Below, one piece after another: positions 51,875 through 63,805 of a DNA stretch of 64,000 bases; within the stretch, counting starts at the first letter, position 1, and every line of letters starts with the position of its first letter. The notes below the pieces were generated by a model. That model was not told where the DNA came from. It saw only the letters and a list, made by a program, of their open reading frames with translations, and ran no database searches. Source of the DNA: Streptococcus thoraltensis DSM 12221 (lineage in GTDB: Bacteria > Bacillota > Bacilli > Lactobacillales > Streptococcaceae); NCBI RefSeq assembly GCF_000380145.1, contig NZ_KB904586.1, positions 218,492-282,491 of the forward strand, in the 5' to 3' direction. Both the position numbers and the translations under genes were made by a program.

Positions 51875-52323
51875 GATATAGACTCTCTTTCTCGTTTATT
51901 TATTATTTTATTAAACATTTTATTAGTTATTTTAAAAAAAGTAAATAAACTTATTAAAATTGAATGAAAAAATAAAATATGATACCTTGTTTTTTAAAAA
52001 AATACTAAATAGGCTTTTTTTTAAAAAATAAAGATATTCCCATCATACCCTATAAATGAGATACTATTTACATTAGGATATCCCCTTTCAGGCTATTTGA
52101 TATTGAACAAACATTGGCAAAAGAAATAACTGGACTACAGTTGAGGCTCGAACAAATAGTACTTGCCTATAACTTAAGCTATTTTGAGATTAACTAGCAC
52201 CATAGGTAGGATATCTATAATATATACATAATAGAACGGTAAAACTTTCTGGCTATGGCAATTTCTCTGCTGGAAGCATTATCTGGTTCTATAACACTAT
52301 CTTTATGAAAGGCAAAGGACTTT
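51875..52323. promoter_or_regulatory. Divergent control region of AraC regulator and surface protein
   Basis: 449 bp, very AT-rich near the regulator. TATAAT at 52216-52221 lies about 100 bp before the adhesin ATG with no good -35, fitting an activator-dependent promoter. GAAAGGCAAAGGAC is the adhesin ribosome site. No gene seen. Confidence 0.45.
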
Positions 52324-55300
52324 ATGCATAAACCCAAACATAACAAGTATTCCTTGCAAAAGAAACAATACTTTTCAATCAGAAAGTTTAAGTTCGGGGC
52401 TGCCTCCGCATTAATCGGTATTGGGCTCTTCACTTCAAGCGTTGCTCTTGCTCAAGAGCAACTTCAACCAGCTACGCAAGTAGAGGTAGAGGCTACTGTG
52501 CCATCAAATGTCGCAGGTAGGCCTACAGATGCAAGTTTCACCACTCAAGTCAATAGCGAAACAGACAAATCTATGTCTGCTATTTTGACGAAAGAACTAC
52601 CTTCTATTCAAGAAACCAATGGTTCTAGCGAAAAAGAAGGTGAATTAGCTAAAACAGACAAATCTGACTCAGCCAATTTACCAGAAGACTCTAACCATAT
52701 CCAGACAACACATTCCTTAGCTGAGTTGAGTAACACAGTGGAAAAGAGCGTTGATAAACCTTCTGCTACTAAAGCCACTGTTGCTAATGAAAAAGAAGTT
52801 AAAACAACTGAAAAAGTAGCCCTATCAGAACAAACTGGTTCTAGCAATAACCATATTTTTTATAAAGTTCGTTATCTCGAACAACAAAATGACGGTACAG
52901 TAACAACCTTAGCGCAAACATCTGCTAAAGCACTTCTTCTACCGTCAAATGAAAATGAAGCCGCTAAAAAGTACGTTTCAGAAACAGCGAATCTAAACCA
53001 AACGGCACTTTATGGTTATGAATTAACCGATAGCACGTCAAATGTACAAACTATCTTAGGTTCTGAATTAAAGAAGACTAAATATATTGATTTTTATGTC
53101 AGAAGAATTGGTTCTACAGCAGTAACATCAATAGTATCAACTAACCCAGAAGAACAGTTAACACCTAAAAACATCAAACAGCTAGGTGATGGTGTTAAGG
53201 GAAATCTTAGCTTAAATATCGGTAGAGCTTATCAATCTATTAACGAATCTACCGCTATTCGCCCAGTAGGCGTAACTGTTCAACAAAGTAAGTCTTCAGC
53301 AGAACAGCAAGCACTTCTCAATTTTTCTTATTTGAAACAAGGAATTGAGAAAGAAATTTCTGGGTTACCTGCTGGATTAACATTCAACAGCGTAACTGGA
53401 GAAATTGAAGGAACTGTTTATCAACCTGGACAGTATACTGTAAAAGTTACGGCTACTGTTGACAATGCTATTGTAGATACTGGTAAATTTGAATTAGATA
53501 TTAATGCATTGCCAAAAACTGATCAAGCAATCTTTACCGATCACCTGATGAGACCTATCACAGTCAACGGAGCTAAAGATGCTATTGCGATCTCGTTTAG
53601 CTATACCAAGACACTTCAAAATCAAACAACTACTCAAGCAGGGTTACCAACTGGTTTAAGCTATAATACGGCAACAACACAAATTGAAGGAACGCCGCTT
53701 GAGCCGGGCAACTACACGATTCTCTCACAAGCTAGTCGTTTGGCTACAAAGGCAGATGGAAGCATGACTGCCTCTAGTGCTATCACCTATGTAACGGAGA
53801 GCAATTTATACGTCACAGATCAAGTAAATTCTGGTCTGCCTGTCGTTGTTCCTAAAAATATAATCACAACAGGAAACACCTATACGACGACCGAACAAAC
53901 ACTCCCTTCTGCTACATCTAACACGCTTGCGCGTGCCTTGCTTAGCAATCAACCGACTCGTTTCAAACGCTCAGCCTTTAGAGCTGCTACAACCCCGGAA
54001 ACTACTGACGGTGTTGTTGGAACACTCAAGTTGGGAGATCTCACAGAAGCATCCAGCCAATACGATACAGCTATTGGTTATAACGCAAAAACAAATGTTG
54101 GTGTTTCTAACAGAGGTGGTGCAATTGCCTTTGGTACGTCTACGACAGCCAAGGGTGAAAATACTATTGCTATCGGTAACACGACAACAGCTGAAAAAGA
54201 TTCTGCAATCGCAGCTGGAGGCAAGGCAGATGGCGTTGGTGCTGTCAATATCGGATACCAAGGTTCTGCAAATGGTAACTCTAGTGTCAACATCGGCTAC
54301 TACGCTAAAACAGAAGGCGAGTACGCGACTGCTATCGGGGGACAAGCCAAAGCTAAGCAAACTCTTGCTACCGCTATAGGTTCTAGTGCCAACGCTGATG
54401 GGTATAATGCCTCAGCTATTGGTCCCGGGGCCAAAGCTAAAGAAAATCTATCTACTGCTATCGGAGGCAATGCCCAAGCAAAAGAACTATCTACTGCTGT
54501 CGGTGCTAACTCTGAAGCTAGCTACTACAATTCAGTCGCTCTGGGGGCACAATCAAAAACAGATGCTCCAGCAAAATCCGTAGATAGTGCAACTATTAAT
54601 GGTATTAGCTATTCAGGCTTTGCTGGAAAAGTAGGAGAAGAAGGCTCTCAAGTTTCAATTGGTTCTAAAGATCAAGAACGACAATTGAAAAATGTAGCTG
54701 CGGGTGAAATTTCTGACACCTCTACAGATGCTATCAATGGTTCTCAATTACATCTGATAACTAAAAACTCTCACTGGGTAGCAACATCTGGCACTGTCGG
54801 AACTGGTACTCAACATCCAGTCCATGAGACAAACCCTGGTCCAAGTGATCAAAAAGTTCATAGTGGCGATAAGTTAGTCTTCCGTGCAGGTGATGGTCTC
54901 AATATTGAACAAAACGGAAATGTCTTCACCTACTCGCTTAACAAACGACCACCTTCGTTAAAGATTGTTGAAAATTCTAACGGAACTTACACCGTACAAT
55001 ACGTAGATGCTTTCGGTCAAATATCAAATGCTGAGTTCACTATAAAAACCATCAAAGGTGAAAAAGGCGACAAAGGCGATAAAGGCGACAATGGACTTAA
55101 CGGTAAAGACGGTGTAGCTGCATTTGCTGATGTCAAAGATAACGGCAATGGCACTAAGACTATCACCACTGGAAGCGATAAAAACGGCGATGGCATTATC
55201 TCCGATAACGAGAAGACTTCTGTTATCGTGAACGATGGCGCCAAAGGCGATAAAGGCGACAATGGACTTAACGGTAAGGACGGTGTAGCTGCGTTTGCTG

Positions 55301-56895
55301 ATGTCAAAGATAACGGCGATGGCACTAAGACTATCACCACTGGAAGCGATAAAAACGGTGATGGCATTATCTCCGATGACGAGAAGACTTCTGTTATCGT
55401 GAACGATGGCGCCAAAGGCGATAAAGGTGATAATGGACTTAACGGTAAGGACGGTGTAGCTGCGTTTGCTGATGTCAAAGATAACGGCGATGGCACTAAG
55501 ACTATCACCACTGGAAGCGATAAAAATGGTGATGGCATTATCTCCGATAACGAGAAGACTTCTGTTATCGTGAACGATGGCGCCAAAGGCGATAAAGGTG
55601 ATAAAGGTGATAAGGGCGACAAAGGCGACAAAGGCGACAATGGACTTAACGGTAAGGACGGTGTAGCTGCGTTTGCTGATGTCAAAGATAACGGCAATGG
55701 CACTAAGACTATCACCACTGGAAGCGATAAAAATGGTGATGGCATTATCTCCGATAACGAGAAGACTTCTGTTATCGTGAATGATGGCGCCAAAGGCGAT
55801 AAAGGTGACAAAGGTGACAAAGGTGACAATGGACTTAACGGTAAGGACGGTGTAGCTGCGTTTGCTGATGTCAAAGATAACGGCAATGGCACTAAGACTA
55901 TCACCACTGGAAGCGATAAAAATGGCGATGGCATTATCTCCGATGACGAGAAGACTTCTGTTATCGTGAACGATGGTGCCAAAGGCGATAAAGGCGATAA
56001 AGGCGATAAAGGCGATAAAGGCGACAATGGACTTAACGGTAAGGACGGTGTGGCTGCGTTTGCTGATGTCAAAGATAACGGCGATGGCACTAAGACTATC
56101 ACCACCGGAAGAGATAAAAACGGTGATGGCATTATCTCCGATGACGAGAAGACTTCTGTTATCGTGAATGATGGAGCCAAAGGTGATAAAGGCGATAAAG
56201 GCGACAACGGACTTAACGGTAAGGACGGTGTGGCTGCGTTTGCTGATGTCAAAGATAACGGCGATGGCACTAAGACTATCACCACTGGAAGCGATAAAAA
56301 CGGTGATGGCATTATTTCCGATAACGAGAAGACTTCTGTTATCGTGAACGATGGCGCCAAAGGCGACAAAGGCGATAAAGGTGATAAGGGCGACAATGGA
56401 CTTAACGGTAAATACGGTACTTGTGAATGCAACCCAAGTACTCCGGATAAACCAAATACTCCAGGTAAACCAAGTACTCCAGATAAACCAAATACTCCGG
56501 ACAAACCAAATACTCCGGACAAACCAAATACTCCGGATAAACCAAATACTCCAGATAAACCAAGTACTCCAGATAAACCAAGTACTCCAGATAAACCAAA
56601 TACCCCGGATAAACCAAATACCCCGGATAAACCAAATACTCCAGATAAACCAAGTACTCCAGATAAACCAAATACCCCGGATAAACCAAATACTCCGGAC
56701 AAACCAAATACTCCAGGTAAACCAAGTACTCCGGATAAACCAAATACTCCGGATAAATTAGAAAATAGCATATCGCAAGAAAAGCAACTTCCAAAAACAG
56801 GAGAGCGTAAAACAAATATTGCGCTTCTAGCAGGTAGTGTTCTCGCTGCAAACGCAGCAATGCTTATAGTAAGTCGTAAAAGGGATACAGATTAA
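52324..56895 (+). CDS. YSIRK/LPXTG surface protein with YadA-like head and collagen-like stalk
   Basis: 1523 aa. Signal with [16 protein letters not shown] (~19-34). Polar region to ~270. Two He_PIG/Ig-like modules ([18 protein letters not shown] ~347; [18 protein letters not shown] ~443). Residues ~580-785: YadA-type head repeats of about 14 aa (AIGxxAxAxG). ~786-812: trimeric-autotransporter neck ([22 protein letters not shown]). ~908-1360: collagen triplets GDK/GAK/GLN in seven units, each with a non-collagen insert containing [12 protein letters not shown]. Then CEC, ~110 aa of TPDKPN repeats, LPKTGE, membrane helix and RKRD tail. An adhesin anchored by sortase, presumably trimeric. Confidence 0.95.
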   Translation: MHKPKHNKYSLQKKQYFSIRKFKFGAASALIGIGLFTSSVALAQEQLQPATQVEVEATVPSNVAGRPTDASFTTQVNSETDKSMSAILTKELPSIQETNGSSEKEGELAKTDKSDSANLPEDSNHIQTTHSLAELSNTVEKSVDKPSATKATVANEKEVKTTEKVALSEQTGSSNNHIFYKVRYLEQQNDGTVTTLAQTSAKALLLPSNENEAAKKYVSETANLNQTALYGYELTDSTSNVQTILGSELKKTKYIDFYVRRIGSTAVTSIVSTNPEEQLTPKNIKQLGDGVKGNLSLNIGRAYQSINESTAIRPVGVTVQQSKSSAEQQALLNFSYLKQGIEKEISGLPAGLTFNSVTGEIEGTVYQPGQYTVKVTATVDNAIVDTGKFELDINALPKTDQAIFTDHLMRPITVNGAKDAIAISFSYTKTLQNQTTTQAGLPTGLSYNTATTQIEGTPLEPGNYTILSQASRLATKADGSMTASSAITYVTESNLYVTDQVNSGLPVVVPKNIITTGNTYTTTEQTLPSATSNTLARALLSNQPTRFKRSAFRAATTPETTDGVVGTLKLGDLTEASSQYDTAIGYNAKTNVGVSNRGGAIAFGTSTTAKGENTIAIGNTTTAEKDSAIAAGGKADGVGAVNIGYQGSANGNSSVNIGYYAKTEGEYATAIGGQAKAKQTLATAIGSSANADGYNASAIGPGAKAKENLSTAIGGNAQAKELSTAVGANSEASYYNSVALGAQSKTDAPAKSVDSATINGISYSGFAGKVGEEGSQVSIGSKDQERQLKNVAAGEISDTSTDAINGSQLHLITKNSHWVATSGTVGTGTQHPVHETNPGPSDQKVHSGDKLVFRAGDGLNIEQNGNVFTYSLNKRPPSLKIVENSNGTYTVQYVDAFGQISNAEFTIKTIKGEKGDKGDKGDNGLNGKDGVAAFADVKDNGNGTKTITTGSDKNGDGIISDNEKTSVIVNDGAKGDKGDNGLNGKDGVAAFADVKDNGDGTKTITTGSDKNGDGIISDDEKTSVIVNDGAKGDKGDNGLNGKDGVAAFADVKDNGDGTKTITTGSDKNGDGIISDNEKTSVIVNDGAKGDKGDKGDKGDKGDKGDNGLNGKDGVAAFADVKDNGNGTKTITTGSDKNGDGIISDNEKTSVIVNDGAKGDKGDKGDKGDNGLNGKDGVAAFADVKDNGNGTKTITTGSDKNGDGIISDDEKTSVIVNDGAKGDKGDKGDKGDKGDNGLNGKDGVAAFADVKDNGDGTKTITTGRDKNGDGIISDDEKTSVIVNDGAKGDKGDKGDNGLNGKDGVAAFADVKDNGDGTKTITTGSDKNGDGIISDNEKTSVIVNDGAKGDKGDKGDKGDNGLNGKYGTCECNPSTPDKPNTPGKPSTPDKPNTPDKPNTPDKPNTPDKPNTPDKPSTPDKPSTPDKPNTPDKPNTPDKPNTPDKPSTPDKPNTPDKPNTPDKPNTPGKPSTPDKPNTPDKLENSISQEKQLPKTGERKTNIALLAGSVLAANAAMLIVSRKRDTD
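55051..56415 (+). repeat. Seven-unit collagen / EF-hand repeat array
   Basis: Distances between successive GGACTTAACGG markers (55093, 55264, 55435, 55642, 55831, 56029, 56209, 56398) are 171, 171, 207, 189, 198, 180 and 189 nt. All differ by multiples of 9 nt, one GDK collagen triplet. The inserts are almost identical between units, with N/D changes. Confidence 0.92.
56431..56757 (+). repeat. Pro-rich TPDKPN repeat array
   Basis: About 26 tandem copies of a 12-nt unit (ACTCCGGATAAACCAAAT and variants) encoding PNTPDK / PSTPDK. This is a wall-spanning segment before the LPKTGE anchor. Copy number is likely variable. Confidence 0.9.
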
Positions 56896-57268
56896 TAAAT
56901 TTCTTTTAGCTATTTTGGTATAAGGTAAACGTCCAATAACAGAGTATGTTGAAAAAACTCCAGAGTCAATCTAGGACTGTACTAACTCCACAAAGTGACT
57001 TGTACCCCCAAAGTTAGATTTAAGGGCTCATTGTCAACTGTAGTGGGTTGACAATGAGCCCTAATCTCCGATGGGAATTTACCCACTACAGAAATTATAG
57101 AGACTAAAAAAACATTCCAGAGTCAACTTGACTTTGGAATGTTTTTTCGTCTTTCGCTATACAATAGGTTTGAACACCTTTATTGCATAGCGGGGTTCTC
57201 TGTCTCGCATCTGTGAAGCGAGACAGACTAAAGTCGCTAAATCCGAACTGAAGTTAGTCATGCTAACT
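56896..57268. other. Spacer with ISL3-like remnants and hairpins
   Basis: Contains GGCTCATTGTCAAC/GTTGACAATGAGCC (57025-57060, perfect 14-bp arms), then the CCGATGGGAATTTACCC block shared with 49655-49704. A terminator AACATTCCAGAGTC/GACTTTGGAATGTT with TTTTTT (57110-57146) ends the adhesin transcript. TCTGTCTCGC/GCGAGACAGA (57199-57227) is a perfect 10-bp hairpin. No gene. Confidence 0.65.
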
Positions 57269-58811
<1,543 letters not shown>

Positions 58812-58813
58812 GA

Positions 58814-59809
58814 TCACCAACTTTCTTGATAGAGAATCTCAATTCCAGATTTTTCCCAGCGTTCTTTTAAGATGGCTGTATCTTCAGAATTAAAAGACAA
58901 GGCAATGCCACAATCGCCACCACCTGCTCCTGAAGACTTGGCGACACCATCCAAATCTTGACTGGCTTCTTTGAGAGCCAATAATTTGTCAGTGTATATA
59001 GCCGAGCTGAGTGAAACTAGTAAATCGCTAACTGTCTCTAAAGAGGTTTTTAAAGCAACTTTATCACCCTTTGTTAAAGCTGTTTTAGCGCGTAAAACTT
59101 GCTTTTGTGTTTCCTCTAGAAAGCTAGCTGAAATATGGCTTTTGAGATTTTTAACCATTTGACTAGACAAGGCTGGCTGAGCTGTCCATCCTACTAAAAA
59201 ATCAGCTTTTAGCTGGGGCTTTAGAGTGACAATCTCATATCCCCAATCCATATCTAAAAGTGTTGTTAAGGATTTTTCCAAAAGCAAAGCTGAAATAGCA
59301 TCGCGATCAAAGGAAGTGTAGGCGACAAGGTCGTCGTAGGCGATGCAGGCAATATCCCCCATGGAGCCATTATCTCCCATCTTGAGCAAGGTATAGGAGG
59401 CTAACTTAAAAAGCTGGTCTGTGCTGATGGCAATGTCAAAGAAAGTCGCTAGCGCTTTTATGGTGAGAACCGTCACACTACCGCTTGAGCCAATCCCAAA
59501 TTTCTTGCCATTTTTTTCTAACTTGCCTGAAATAGACAACTCAAAAGGTGCCAAGTTTTCCACTTTTTTATCAAGAAAACAGGCAAAAGTACGCACACTT
59601 TCTTGAATCAAAGCATAGCCCCTATCAGCTGTCATATCTACAGCATAATCAAACATGTCAGACTTGAGTTGCAGGTGCGTTGCTTGGCTCACTTGAGCTG
59701 TCATGTAGATGGGGATATTTTTTATAAGCGCTGTTTTTCCGGCAGTCAAAACTGCATACTCTCCGGCAAGATAGAGCTTACCGCCAGTTTGAACACTAAT
59801 TGTTTTCAT
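58814..59809 (-). CDS. mvaK2: Phosphomevalonate kinase
   Basis: 331 aa from ATG 59809, 1 nt after the mvaD stop (an upstream open extension lies inside mvaD and is rejected). GHMP kinase: GKLYLAGEYAVLTAGKTALI at the start, KFGIGSSGSVTVLTIKAL, and AKSSGAGGGDCGIAL. Makes mevalonate diphosphate. Confidence 0.95.
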   Translation of the reverse strand: MKTISVQTGGKLYLAGEYAVLTAGKTALIKNIPIYMTAQVSQATHLQLKSDMFDYAVDMTADRGYALIQESVRTFACFLDKKVENLAPFELSISGKLEKNGKKFGIGSSGSVTVLTIKALATFFDIAISTDQLFKLASYTLLKMGDNGSMGDIACIAYDDLVAYTSFDRDAISALLLEKSLTTLLDMDWGYEIVTLKPQLKADFLVGWTAQPALSSQMVKNLKSHISASFLEETQKQVLRAKTALTKGDKVALKTSLETVSDLLVSLSSAIYTDKLLALKEASQDLDGVAKSSGAGGGDCGIALSFNSEDTAILKERWEKSGIEILYQESW

Positions 59810-59810
59810 T

Positions 59811-60743
59811 TTAGAGAGCCTTTGTTGATGAGGTAATGACTTGATAATGTTCTTGGAAAATAGCCGCCAAGTCTTCCATATCTTCTTCCAAGCAGAGCAC
59901 TTTAACATTTGGTCCTGCGTCCATGGTAAAGTAGCACTTTGCACCAGATTGACGTAAGTTTCTGACCAAGTCAATGGCTTCCTGAGTTTTGTCAGTGAGA
60001 TAAGAAAAGGCTGGCTGAGCCTGATGATTTGTCTCATGCATGCGAAGAGCGTTGGCTTCTGTTAATTCCCCAACTTTTTCAAAATCGTTAGCCTTGAGAT
60101 AATCCAGCATATCCTTGTAATCTTGATCGGACTGCTTGATCCATTCTTGGAAATAAGGTGAGGTTTCAGAAGCACGCTTCATGCCCTCGCGACTTGAGAC
60201 AGCTTTTTTTTGATCATTTAAAACCAACATAATCATGCCTAGTTTGAGATCAGTTTCAACGCGATAAATGTCTCCAGTATTTTTATCCCAGGCTGATAAA
60301 GGCCCAAAGAAAGAACGTGATGAAGAGCCTGAGGCAAATTTAGCAATTTGGGCCAACTCACTTTGTGACTTATTAACTTCAAAGTAATCGTTAGCTGCTT
60401 TTACAAGGGCTGATAAACCAGAGGAACTCGATGACAGACCTGCTGCTGTTGGCATGTTATTCCAAGTTTCAATTTTGACAAATTCTGATGGGTCTTGACG
60501 AAAGAGGTCAAGAACCTTACTCATTTTATTGAGTTCATCAGCACCTTGTTTGACATCTCCGATATAAAATTCATCTGAACTGGCATTATCCAAGGGAGTT
60601 AACTGCGTTTCGGTGAACATGTTTTCCAAAGTTAGCGAAATGCTACTGGTTGAAGGAATCATTTTATCAGCATCGGCTTTTCCCCAATATTTGATGATGG
60701 CAATATTGGCGTACGACTTGACCTTTACAGGTTTTCGATCCAT
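59811..60743 (-). CDS. mvaD: Diphosphomevalonate decarboxylase
   Basis: 310 aa. VKSYANIAIIKYWGKADADK, STSSISLTLE, PTAAGLSSSSSGLSALVKAA and SGAKCYFTMDAGPNVKVLC are diagnostic. Produces isopentenyl diphosphate. Overlaps mvaK1 by 19 nt. Confidence 0.96.
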   Translation of the reverse strand: MDRKPVKVKSYANIAIIKYWGKADADKMIPSTSSISLTLENMFTETQLTPLDNASSDEFYIGDVKQGADELNKMSKVLDLFRQDPSEFVKIETWNNMPTAAGLSSSSSGLSALVKAANDYFEVNKSQSELAQIAKFASGSSSRSFFGPLSAWDKNTGDIYRVETDLKLGMIMLVLNDQKKAVSSREGMKRASETSPYFQEWIKQSDQDYKDMLDYLKANDFEKVGELTEANALRMHETNHQAQPAFSYLTDKTQEAIDLVRNLRQSGAKCYFTMDAGPNVKVLCLEEDMEDLAAIFQEHYQVITSSTKAL

Positions 60744-61600
60744 GTGTTAACAGCTCCTTCTTTTTCTAATACTTGAGACAAATGCTCAGCTCCTTCTTTT
60801 GTGTTGGTGAGGGCGATGATACACCCTCCTAGACCTCCACCTGACATTTTGGCACCTAGAGCATTTTCTTCTCTAGCCACCTGCACCAGATGATTGGATT
60901 CTGGACTTGACACACCTAATCCATCTAGTAAATCGTGGGCATGGTTCATAGCTAAGCCCATACGTTCTAAGTTTTTTTCGGCAAGGGCTTCTTCAAAAGC
61001 ATCGGCCAACTGACCGAGTCCATGTAGTAGTGGCAAGGCTTTTTCTTCTTGTTCTTCGACCTTTTCCACAGCTTCTCTAGTATGACCATGAATGCCTGTA
61101 TCAGCAATGACGAGATAGGCGCCCAAATCAACTTCTAAGGTTGAAAATCCGATGTTTCGAATAAATTTGATTGCCTCATCACTCAAACAGGTTTTAGCAT
61201 CAAGGCCACTTGGATTGGTGTGGGCAATGATTTCTGCCTGATTGACTAATATCTCTAAGGTTTGATTGTCCAAATCCTGCTCATAGTAATCAAAAACAGA
61301 GCGAATAGCGGCAATGGCTACTGCTGCTGATGACCCCATACCTCGTCTTTGTGGAACGGATGAGGTAATCTCATACTTGATTTTTGCTTGAGAGATTTCC
61401 AAATACTCTAGAGCAGCAAAAATCGCCGTAATCAAGGGATTGGCAATGGTCATTTTGAGTGGCTGTTCAGCTGGTGTCAACTGGCAGATCACTTCAATAT
61501 TTTTTAACGGTAAGGCGATAGCTGGAAAACCATAGACAACAGAATGTTCTCCCATCAAAATAATCTTGCTATGTGACTTACCTATTCCGATAGATTTCAT
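60725..61600 (-). CDS. mvaK1: Mevalonate kinase
   Basis: 291 aa. KIILMGEHSVVYGFPAIALP at the N-terminus, QRRGMGSSAAVAIAAIRSVF (GHMP phosphate loop), and AKMSGGGLGGCIIAL. First gene of the mvaK1-mvaD-mvaK2-GNAT-fni operon, using mevalonate from mvaS-mvaA. Confidence 0.95.
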   Translation of the reverse strand: MKSIGIGKSHSKIILMGEHSVVYGFPAIALPLKNIEVICQLTPAEQPLKMTIANPLITAIFAALEYLEISQAKIKYEITSSVPQRRGMGSSAAVAIAAIRSVFDYYEQDLDNQTLEILVNQAEIIAHTNPSGLDAKTCLSDEAIKFIRNIGFSTLEVDLGAYLVIADTGIHGHTREAVEKVEEQEEKALPLLHGLGQLADAFEEALAEKNLERMGLAMNHAHDLLDGLGVSSPESNHLVQVAREENALGAKMSGGGLGGCIIALTNTKEGAEHLSQVLEKEGAVNTWIENL

Positions 61601-62506
61601 AACTTTATCTTTTCTTTTGACGTTTTGTAACAGAACTATTTTACCGTATTTTTAAAGAAAATGCGACTTATACTTAACAGAATCATTCTCGTTACCTCGA
61701 ATTTCTTCACAATTTTAAAATGACATGTTAGAGGCATTATCAGTTCTCGTGTTTCAAGTGCTGTAAGACTGTTTTCAAATAATCATTTTTACTTGCCTCC
61801 CAAAAAACCATTATTAATCCCTTGTCTTTCAATCTATTTTCTAATCATCTCCACTAACCTCCCCAACTAACCAGTCTGTCCTTCTATCCATGATTGGACT
61901 TCTCTAAATCAAAGCCAACCATCATTAAGAAACTCGTGCCTATTGCTAAATTTATCTTCGCTTTTCCTCATATCCTATGGGGGAAAGCGAAAATCACGGT
62001 CTAATCTGTCATCCACTCAACTGCGGTTTATTTCTTAGAAAGAACTAGCTAACTGGCACATCAAATCTAGTCATACTCTTCGGAAATCAAAAGAAGACGT
62101 TGTTGACTTGATTTGATGAAGACAGTTCTATCGGCTATCTGTGTCGCCTAGTCTGCTTTTGATTTGCATTGAGTATCAGTATCATTTCGACCCCCTGTAT
62201 GACTTTTGCCGAGAGAAACTATTGCCACAAACACTACTTCCTACTGTCAATAGAAAAAAGTTCCAGAGTCAAGCAAGGCTTTGGAACTTTTCAATATACT
62301 TTCTTATGGGGGCTTACATATCTTCTATAGAAACAACATCAATCATTGTAGTTACCTTTCTTTTAAGTTTACTACTTTGGTTGATGTTATTTCGATTTCT
62401 GAAAACAAAACTTACTTCATGCATTTGGCGTGTTTGTTTTAGGGATGTTTTCACAGATAGAGTTGCTTTTTATGAAGTCCTTTCAAAAAAACTCGCCCTA
62501 TTTCTT
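61601..62506. other. Gene-poor 0.9-kb spacer
   Basis: Upstream of mvaK1 and downstream of the glycosyltransferase. It contains MITE-like copy 5 (62071-62177) and a stem AAGTTCCA/TGGAACTT (62260-62291). A 123-codon open frame across 62141-62512 starts inside the repeat without a ribosome site and is not called. Confidence 0.6.
62071..62177. repeat. MITE-like repeat, copy 5 (partial)
   Basis: Central part of the element only: TCATACTCTTCGGAAATCAA, TTGTTGACTTGATTTGATGA, AGACAGTTCTATC and CTAGTCTGCTTTTGATTTGC. Terminal repeats absent. Confidence 0.75.
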
Positions 62507-63805
62507 CTATAATTTTGAGCTTTTCTGGGAAGGTGACCTATCGTATTCCTGCATCTGAATTTCTCGTTTCAGTTGTCCCCAAACATTCTTATGCTCACGG
62601 TAGCCAATAAGCCCAGCCACTTTAACTAAAGTCAATATAGGATGTAAAACAAGGTATCGGAAAATAGCTATATAGATGACTTTGATGATATCCATGGTTC
62701 CAATCATTAATTTTTGAGAATAAACGCGGTGCAAAAAAGATGTTAGGGTAATCAAAATACAATAAAAAATATAAAGAGAAATTAGAGAAAAGAAGAAGGA
62801 AACGTTGAGTTGGTGAAACATGAGGGCTAATAAAACCACCCCCATTCCAAAAAGTTCAAAGAAAGGAGATAATAATTCAAAGAAAATATAATACATGTAG
62901 GAAATAGACCCAACTGCGCCAAAACGATAATTGGCAAAAATGCTTTTATATTTTTTCAAACATTGATAGAGACCTAAAAACCACCGCCGTCTCTGCTTTC
63001 TCAAATCTTCTAAACTAGTTGGCGCTTGACTCCAGCAAATCGCATCTGTCTCATAGCAAATGCGATAAGGAATCTGATTATTGCGACAGAAAAAATGTAG
63101 TTTCATTACCAACTCCATATCTTCTCCCAAGGTTTGGGTATCATATCCTCCGACAGCTTTTACCACATCTTTTTTGAAAAGACCAAAGGCACCCGAAATA
63201 ATCAAATTAGCTTTCAAATAATCTAGGAAAATACGTGCCCCTAAAAATGAAGAATCATATTCAATCGCTTGAACACAAGGAATCATGTGCCAAGGAAGAT
63301 GGTAAGAGACCACCTGTCCTTTTTCAATTTTAACCCCTTGAGCAACCTGCACTAAGCCACCCACTGCTACCACTGTTGGGTCTTGACGGACTAATTTCAC
63401 AATTTGGGTTAAAGAATCTGCCTGCAACATCGAATCTGCATCTAAACACAGAAAATAGTCATAACAAGAGGCATTAATCCCCATATTCAAAGCATCTCCC
63501 TTACCACCATTTTCCTTACTGATTAAGGTAAGTTGTATGCCATTGATTTCTCCTTTATAAACTGCTTTACAGGGCTTGGTCAGAATGTGTTGGTTGATGT
63601 CTTTTGAATGAGGAGATAGGTGAAAATAGTCTTTTAATAACTCTGGAGTTTGATCACTAGAACCATCATCAACCACAATAATTTCATAGTTGTCAAAATC
63701 AAGATGGAGTAAAGAATCAATTGAGCTGATAATGGTCAATGCCTCATTATAGGCTGGAACTACAATAGAAACAGCAATATCACTAGAACAAACTGCTAAG
63801 TTTGC
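62507..63805 (-). pseudogene. PgaC/IcaA-like family 2 glycosyltransferase, 5' truncated
   Basis: The open frame runs from a stop at 63808, with no plausible start or ribosome site, through VSIVVPAYNEALTIISSIDS, VVDDGSSDQTPELL (DDGS), DYFLCLDADSMLQ (DxD), GEDMELVMKLHF and QRRRWFLGLYQCL, then four or so C-terminal membrane helices. These are the motifs of processive GlcNAc synthases (PNAG type). The expected N-terminal ~50-60 residues with membrane helices are missing exactly where IS sequence begins, so the gene is probably disrupted. Confidence 0.75.

Noticed and set aside
53927..54379. 150-codon plus-strand frame and 129-codon minus-strand frame inside the YadA-like head
   Set aside because: Alternative frames of a real gene with repetitive sequence; no start signals.
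55017..56771. 584-codon open frame on the minus strand opposite the collagen and Pro-rich repeats
   Set aside because: It is a mirror of the repetitive coding sequence (LSPLSPL and GVFGLSG runs), has no ribosome site, and arises because the repeat lacks minus-strand stops.
58971..59836. Plus-strand frames of 61-77 codons opposite mvaK2, and the long N-terminal extension of mvaK2 to 60037
   Set aside because: Shadows; the extension lies inside mvaD, and the MKTISVQTGGKLYL start at 59809 fits the family.
62141..62512. 123-codon plus-strand frame upstream of the glycosyltransferase
   Set aside because: Starts inside the repeat with no ribosome site and crosses a stem-loop; the membrane-like C-terminal part may be a gene relic but cannot be supported.
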